A DNA stretch of 37,848 nt, taken from positions 1-37,848 of the forward strand of contig JAUZOA010000051.1 of assembly GCA_030706685.1 (NCBI GenBank), in the 5' to 3' direction. Shown here in pieces: positions 34,134 to 37,848 of the stretch (position 1 is the stretch's first letter; every line of letters begins with the position of its first letter). The position numbers were made by a program, and so were the translations under genes. This DNA is from Bacteroidota bacterium (lineage in GTDB: Bacteria; Bacteroidota; Bacteroidia; Chitinophagales; Chitinophagaceae). The notes beneath the pieces are model-generated. The model made no database searches. It was not told the DNA's origin and worked only from the letters and a program-made list of their open reading frames with translations.

Positions 34134-34205
<72 letters not shown>

Positions 34206-34209
34206 CAAC

Positions 34210-34240
34210 AAAGCCTCGTAAGAGGCTTTTATTATTTTAA
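34210..34240 (+). terminator. Terminator of the tRNA gene
   Basis: AAAGCCTC pairs with GAGGCTTT around GTAA, followed by TATTATTTT. It starts 4 bases after the tRNA. Confidence 0.85.
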
Positions 34241-34245
34241 TTTTG
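34238..34245 (+). promoter_or_regulatory. Possible -7 box of the TPR-era genes
   Basis: TAATTTTG exactly fits TAnnTTTG and lies inside the T-rich end of the tRNA terminator, 10 bases before the ATG at 34256. That leaves a leader of only about 5 bases. No -33 element is seen. Confidence 0.3.
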
Positions 34246-34255
34246 AATACATTTT

Positions 34256-34942
34256 ATGCCCCGTTCGGCTTGCATTTGTTTCCTGTTGTTGCTGGCGCTT
34301 TGTTCAAAAGGCCAGGGAGATACGCTTGCTCAAAAATTCTCCAAAACGGTCTGTGATTGTTTTGGAGAAACAAGAAAACAAAAGGGACTTAGTGAAGATG
34401 CTTTTGGCGAGTGTATAGCACAGGTTATTACTCAGAACAATGACCAGGTCATGCGGGAATGTTTGCGGGTATATGGTGATACCTCTGAAGAAAGCGCTTA
34501 TAAACTCGGAAAAGCATTATTTGATAAAATAAAGATCGGCCTGGTAGATGATTGTTACGATTTCTTTATATTGATGGATTCGCTTCGTTACTCTGCTTTT
34601 ACAGGGCTCAACGAAGATTCGTTGAAAAAAGAGCTTAAATGGTTCGACAGCAAAATCAAAGCTCCCGATTCTTCTACGTTTTATACGGACCGGGGTATCC
34701 TGAAATTACAATTAAAGGATATTAACGGAGCCTGCCATGATCTTGAAAAAGCGGTTCGGTTGCAGGAAGATAATGTCGCGGCGCGCCTGTTCAGGGGCTG
34801 GGCGATGGAGATGAAAAAAGAATATGAAAAAGCTATCAGCGACTTTCAATATGTAGCTGAAGTCACGGATGATCCCGATTACGAGATGATGGTGGCTATT
34901 GTAAAAAGGAAAAAAAGAATAGCGCAGGGCAATACAAAATGA
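34256..34942 (+). CDS. Secreted TPR-like protein upstream of era
   Basis: A 228-residue protein with a signal peptide (ICFLLLLALCSKGQ). The first half carries Cys residues (TVCDCFGE, FGECIAQ, RECLRVYG, DDCYDFF) that could pair. The second half reads as two TPR-like helix pairs (FYTDRGILKLQLKDINGACH, then ARLFRGWAMEMKKEYEKAIS), which bind protein partners. I do not recognise the N-terminal domain. The gene overlaps era by the bases ATGA, so translation of the two is probably coupled. Why a secreted protein is coupled to a ribosome-assembly GTPase is unclear. Confidence 0.78.
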   Translation: MPRSACICFLLLLALCSKGQGDTLAQKFSKTVCDCFGETRKQKGLSEDAFGECIAQVITQNNDQVMRECLRVYGDTSEESAYKLGKALFDKIKIGLVDDCYDFFILMDSLRYSAFTGLNEDSLKKELKWFDSKIKAPDSSTFYTDRGILKLQLKDINGACHDLEKAVRLQEDNVAARLFRGWAMEMKKEYEKAISDFQYVAEVTDDPDYEMMVAIVKRKKRIAQGNTK

Positions 34943-35805
34943 AAGCAGGTTTTGTCAACATATTCGGACGACCCAATGCGGGTAAAAGCACCCTTCTCAA
35001 TGCGCTGATGAAGGAAAAGATGGCTATTGTTTCGCCAAAAGCGCAGACTACCCGGCACCGGATCAAAACCATACTTACAGAAAAGGATTACCAGGTTGTG
35101 CTTTCTGATACTCCCGGCATCATCGAGCCCAAATATAAACTGCATGAAAAAATGATGCAGGCAGTGAAAAGCGCGCTCGAAGACGCTGATGTGGCATTGC
35201 TTATTGTGGATGTAAATGAAAACCCTGAAGAGGCAAATGCAGTCTTTGAATCGTTGAAGCTAAGAGTACCTGCTATTATCGTGGTCAATAAAATTGACAA
35301 GGCCAGCCAGGAAAAAATAAAAGAAGTAGTTGCTTTTTTTGAAAGTAAAAAGTATGCAAAAAAAATAATAACCGTATCAGCGCTTAGCGGTATCAATATC
35401 AAAAATTTTCTGAAACCCATATTGGAATTATTGCCTGAAGGAGAACCTTTTTATCCCGGTGATGATATCAGCGATCTGCCGACCAAATTCTTTGTGAGTG
35501 AACTGATCAGGGAGAAAATCTATGAATTGTTTTCCGATGAAATACCTTATCATACCACGGTACTGGTCAGGGAATTTAAAGAAAAAACAACCCTGGTCAA
35601 GATCGTAGCGGATATCGTTGTGCAAAGAGAAACGCAGAAAGGCATCCTGCTTGGCGAAAAAGGCAGCATGATCAAAAAACTGGGGACTGAGGCAAGGAAA
35701 GAGATTGAAGCATTCTTACAACAAAAGGTATTTTTAGAACTGTTTGTGAAAGTAAAGCCGAAATGGCGGGAGAATGAGATGCAGTTGAAGGAATATGGGT
35801 ATTGA
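34939..35805 (+). CDS. era: GTPase Era, ribosome small subunit assembly
   Basis: A 288-residue GTPase that binds 16S rRNA during 30S subunit maturation. G1 is GRPNAGKST, switch TTRHRIKTIL, G3 DTPG, G4 NKID, G5 SALSG. The C-terminal KH domain reads VQRETQKGILLGEKGSMIKK, then LGTEARKEIEAFLQ, ending FVKVKPKWRENE. Length is normal (Escherichia coli 301). The start codon overlaps the TPR gene stop. It is followed at 35806 by a C-rich dispersed-type element (CCCCCTGTCCCCTAAAGGGA) right after the stop. Confidence 0.97.
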   Translation: MKAGFVNIFGRPNAGKSTLLNALMKEKMAIVSPKAQTTRHRIKTILTEKDYQVVLSDTPGIIEPKYKLHEKMMQAVKSALEDADVALLIVDVNENPEEANAVFESLKLRVPAIIVVNKIDKASQEKIKEVVAFFESKKYAKKIITVSALSGINIKNFLKPILELLPEGEPFYPGDDISDLPTKFFVSELIREKIYELFSDEIPYHTTVLVREFKEKTTLVKIVADIVVQRETQKGILLGEKGSMIKKLGTEARKEIEAFLQQKVFLELFVKVKPKWRENEMQLKEYGY

Positions 35806-35983
35806 CCCCCCTGTCCCCTAAAGGGATGACTTAGGTAGTGCAGTCTTATTTTTCCGGAAAGCTGGTTATAGAAGTAATTTTTGAAATTAATTATTTGTTT
35901 AAATATTCTTGAAAATCGAGTTTTCGGATTAATAAGGGAAATTCAATTTTTTAGAATCAAAAGCCCCTTTTGGGATTTAGGAT

Positions 35984-37297
35984 ATGAGTTTCACCATCGC
36001 TATAGTCGGCCGTCCCAATGTGGGGAAAAGCACTTTGTTCAATCGTTTGCTCGAACAGCGCAAAGCCATCGTAGATGATGTCAGCGGTGTAACGCGCGAC
36101 AGGCAATACGGTATCGCGGATTGGAACGGCAAGACATTTAACGTGATTGATACCGGGGGCTTTGTCGCCGGAAGCGATGATGTATTTGAAAAAGAGATCG
36201 CCAAACAGGTTCTGATTGCAGTAGAGGAAGCGGACGCCATCATCTTTATGGTAGATGCCCAGACCGGCATGACCAGCCTGGATGATTCAATGGCTGCTGT
36301 ATTGCGGCGCAGCACTAAACCCGTTTTTCTTACGGTCAATAAAGTAGATAACAATGAGCGCCTGCTGGAGGCCAATGAATTTTACAGCCTTGGTTTTGAC
36401 CAGCTTTTCTTTATTGCCGCCGCCAGTGGAAGCGGTACGGGTGAACTGCTTGATGCCCTTAGCGAATTGATACCTGCTGCTCCACCCGAGGAGGAGCAGG
36501 AGACAGGCGAATTGCCCAAATTTGCCATCATCGGGCAACCGAATACCGGCAAATCATCTTTGCTCAACGCCTTGACAGGAAAGGAGCGTACCATCGTGAG
36601 CGATATTGCAGGGACCACCAGGGATTCGATCCACACGCATTACAAATTATTCCAGAAGGAATTTATACTGATTGATACGGCTGGTATCCGGCGCAAAACG
36701 AAAGTCCATGAAGATCTCGAATTCTATTCCGTCATCCGCGCTATCAAGGCAATGGATGAAGCCGATGTATGCCTGTTGCTGTTGGATGCGGAAAAAGGCA
36801 TTTCTGCGCAGGACCTGAATATCTTCAGTCTCGCTGCCCGGAAAGGAAAAGGGATCGTATTGCTGGTCAACAAGTGGGACCTGGTAGAAAAGGAAACAAA
36901 TACCTCCAGGGATTACGAAAAGCGGCTGAAGGAAAAATTAGCGCCCTTTACCGATGTGCCCGTTCTTTTTATATCGGCCAAAGAAAAAACCCGCATCTTC
37001 AAAGCGATGGAAACAGCACTGGAAGTATATTCCAGCCGGAGCAGGAAGATACCGACCCACCAGTTGAATGAAGTAATGCTGAAAGCCATGGAAAATTATC
37101 ATGCACCGGTGGTGAGGGGCCATCCTATCAAAATAAAATTTGTGACGCAGTTGCCTACCGTCGTTCCCTCTTTTGCTTTCTTCTGCAATTTTCCGGATGA
37201 TATCAAGCAGCCCTATAAGAATTACCTCGAAAACCAGCTGCGAAAAGAGTTTGATTTTACCGGTGTGCCGGTACGGTTGTTCTTCCGGAAGAAATAA
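35984..37297 (+). CDS. der: GTPase Der (EngA), ribosome large subunit assembly
   Basis: A 437-residue protein with two GTPase domains in tandem and a KH-like C-terminal domain. G1 of the first is GRPNVGKST (near residue 8) with DTGG and NKVD; G1 of the second is GQPNTGKSS (near residue 183) with DTAGIRRK and NKWD. The acidic linker between them is APPEEEQETGEL. It helps to assemble the 50S subunit. Order and length are as in other bacteria. Era lies just upstream, separated by 178 bp without a gene, which may or may not be one transcript. Confidence 0.97.
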   Translation: MSFTIAIVGRPNVGKSTLFNRLLEQRKAIVDDVSGVTRDRQYGIADWNGKTFNVIDTGGFVAGSDDVFEKEIAKQVLIAVEEADAIIFMVDAQTGMTSLDDSMAAVLRRSTKPVFLTVNKVDNNERLLEANEFYSLGFDQLFFIAAASGSGTGELLDALSELIPAAPPEEEQETGELPKFAIIGQPNTGKSSLLNALTGKERTIVSDIAGTTRDSIHTHYKLFQKEFILIDTAGIRRKTKVHEDLEFYSVIRAIKAMDEADVCLLLLDAEKGISAQDLNIFSLAARKGKGIVLLVNKWDLVEKETNTSRDYEKRLKEKLAPFTDVPVLFISAKEKTRIFKAMETALEVYSSRSRKIPTHQLNEVMLKAMENYHAPVVRGHPIKIKFVTQLPTVVPSFAFFCNFPDDIKQPYKNYLENQLRKEFDFTGVPVRLFFRKK

Positions 37298-37761
37298 TGC
37301 CAAAACTTATAAGGTTTTCGATATCCCTATAATGTCGTGGTAACGACAAAGCCTTACAGGTTTGGGGAAGGGAAGGACAGGGAGGGGCTGGTCTCACAGC
37401 ACAACTATTCGGAAGATTTTCACCATCTCCAGGCCAATACCTGGAATCCTTAAAACGATTACCGGGTAATCTCTTTTTTTCATAGCCCGGTTTAAACCCT
37501 GCGGTCGCGGCACATCTGTATGCTGTAAAAAAGGAACCCGGATGCAGGTTTTGTGCTTTTTTGATAAGGTCTTTTTACATAAGGAATTCCCCGGATGAGC
37601 CAGTAATAGGGCTCGCCCGGAGCTGCTATCCATGAATGGATAGCATTAATAAAAACGACTTGTAGCCTTGTTCCACCCGGGTTTTTTCGGGTATAAACAA
37701 TATTAAAAAAGAGTAATACAGGCAGGAAAATAGGATTATACAGGGACAAAAAAGGGGAAAT
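37298..37761. other. Gap after der without a convincing gene
   Basis: Two overlapping minus-strand frames (37394-37749) give Pro/Arg-rich translations without a recognisable domain or signal and do not look like genes. A 6-bp hairpin TGTCGT / ACGACA lies near 37333-37348, shortly after der, without a T run. Confidence 0.4.
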
Positions 37762-37826
37762 ATCCGTCTTTGATCAGTGTTTGATCCGTCTTTGATCAGT
37801 CGTTTATACGTGTTTGATTCCTATTT
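37762..37826. repeat. Tandem word repeat at the right edge
   Basis: ATCCGTCTTTGATCAGT occurs at 37762-37778 and 37784-37800 with a period of 22. Within it a smaller unit TTTGATCAGTG / TTTGATCCGTC repeats with a period of about 11, and weaker copies follow to about 37826. No gene is seen here. Confidence 0.75.
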
Positions 37827-37848
37827 TATGAAGGAAAGATATGGATCA

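Noticed and set aside
37394-37749. Two overlapping minus-strand open frames
   Set aside because: Pro/Arg-rich translations with no domain or signal and no promoter or ribosome signal.

Overview
The window looks like ordinary chromosome of a Bacteroidota bacterium, most likely of the Chitinophagaceae or a close relative. Several things point there. Several promoters match the Bacteroidota form, with a -7 box TAnnTTTG and sometimes a TTG about 18-22 bases upstream. Shine-Dalgarno sequences are nearly absent before the starts. The gene families are typical: DUF6515-like and GIN/DUF2807 secreted proteins, a short alpha-glucan phosphorylase, the small 'phosphoribosylpyrophosphate synthetase-like' protein, a LuxC-like acyl-CoA reductase divergent from a dicluster ferredoxin, and a TonB-dependent receptor behind a TPP riboswitch. 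I see no transposase, integrase, phage gene, plasmid gene or CRISPR array.

Layout. 1-6332: a sugar-phosphate isomerase-like TIM barrel, two small secreted proteins, a nitrilase and a divergent secreted gamma-glutamyltransferase, then about 600 bp without a gene. 6333-8966: a minus-strand cluster of a DUF2306 membrane protein, the chaperone modulator CbpM, the J-protein CbpA and a small secreted protein. 9121-13502: adenosylhomocysteinase (ahcY), two small plus-strand genes, a GNAT acetyltransferase and NADP isocitrate dehydrogenase. 13489-16871: a Crp/Fnr regulator behind a perfect FNR-type box, then a manganese/iron unit of a DtxR/MntR repressor overlapping an NRAMP transporter fused to a universal stress domain, with a candidate operator. 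16942-23518: a lipoprotein, alpha-glucan phosphorylase, an amber-interrupted small membrane gene, a second lipoprotein, ispH and a cytoplasmic GH13 enzyme. 23536-29276: a DegP/HtrA protease, acyl-CoA reductase, ferredoxin, D-Ala-D-Ala ligase, a PASTA protein and a rhodanese. 29275-33967: the TPP-riboswitch-controlled receptor and three tandem GIN-domain paralogues. 34093-37297: initiator tRNA-Met with a clear promoter and terminator, a TPR protein overlapping era, and der.

Themes. GlgP and the GH13 enzyme suggest intracellular alpha-glucan turnover. Ddl, the PASTA protein, IspH and the LytM-like protein touch the cell envelope. MntR/MntH and the TPP-switched receptor handle micronutrient supply. 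Era, Der and tRNA-fMet belong to translation.

The most unusual signal is not a gene. Many gaps between genes carry inverted or tandem repeats built from short near-identical words. The word differs from gap to gap while the design stays the same. At three loci the repeat overlaps a stop codon, and at two of these it supplies the last codons of the gene. Other points of note are an alpha-glucan phosphorylase with Thr where the cofactor-binding Lys should be, a Crp/Fnr regulator with FNR-type DNA-reading residues and a matching box in its own promoter but no cysteines, and three GIN paralogues that each carry their own version of a turn motif repeated seven times.
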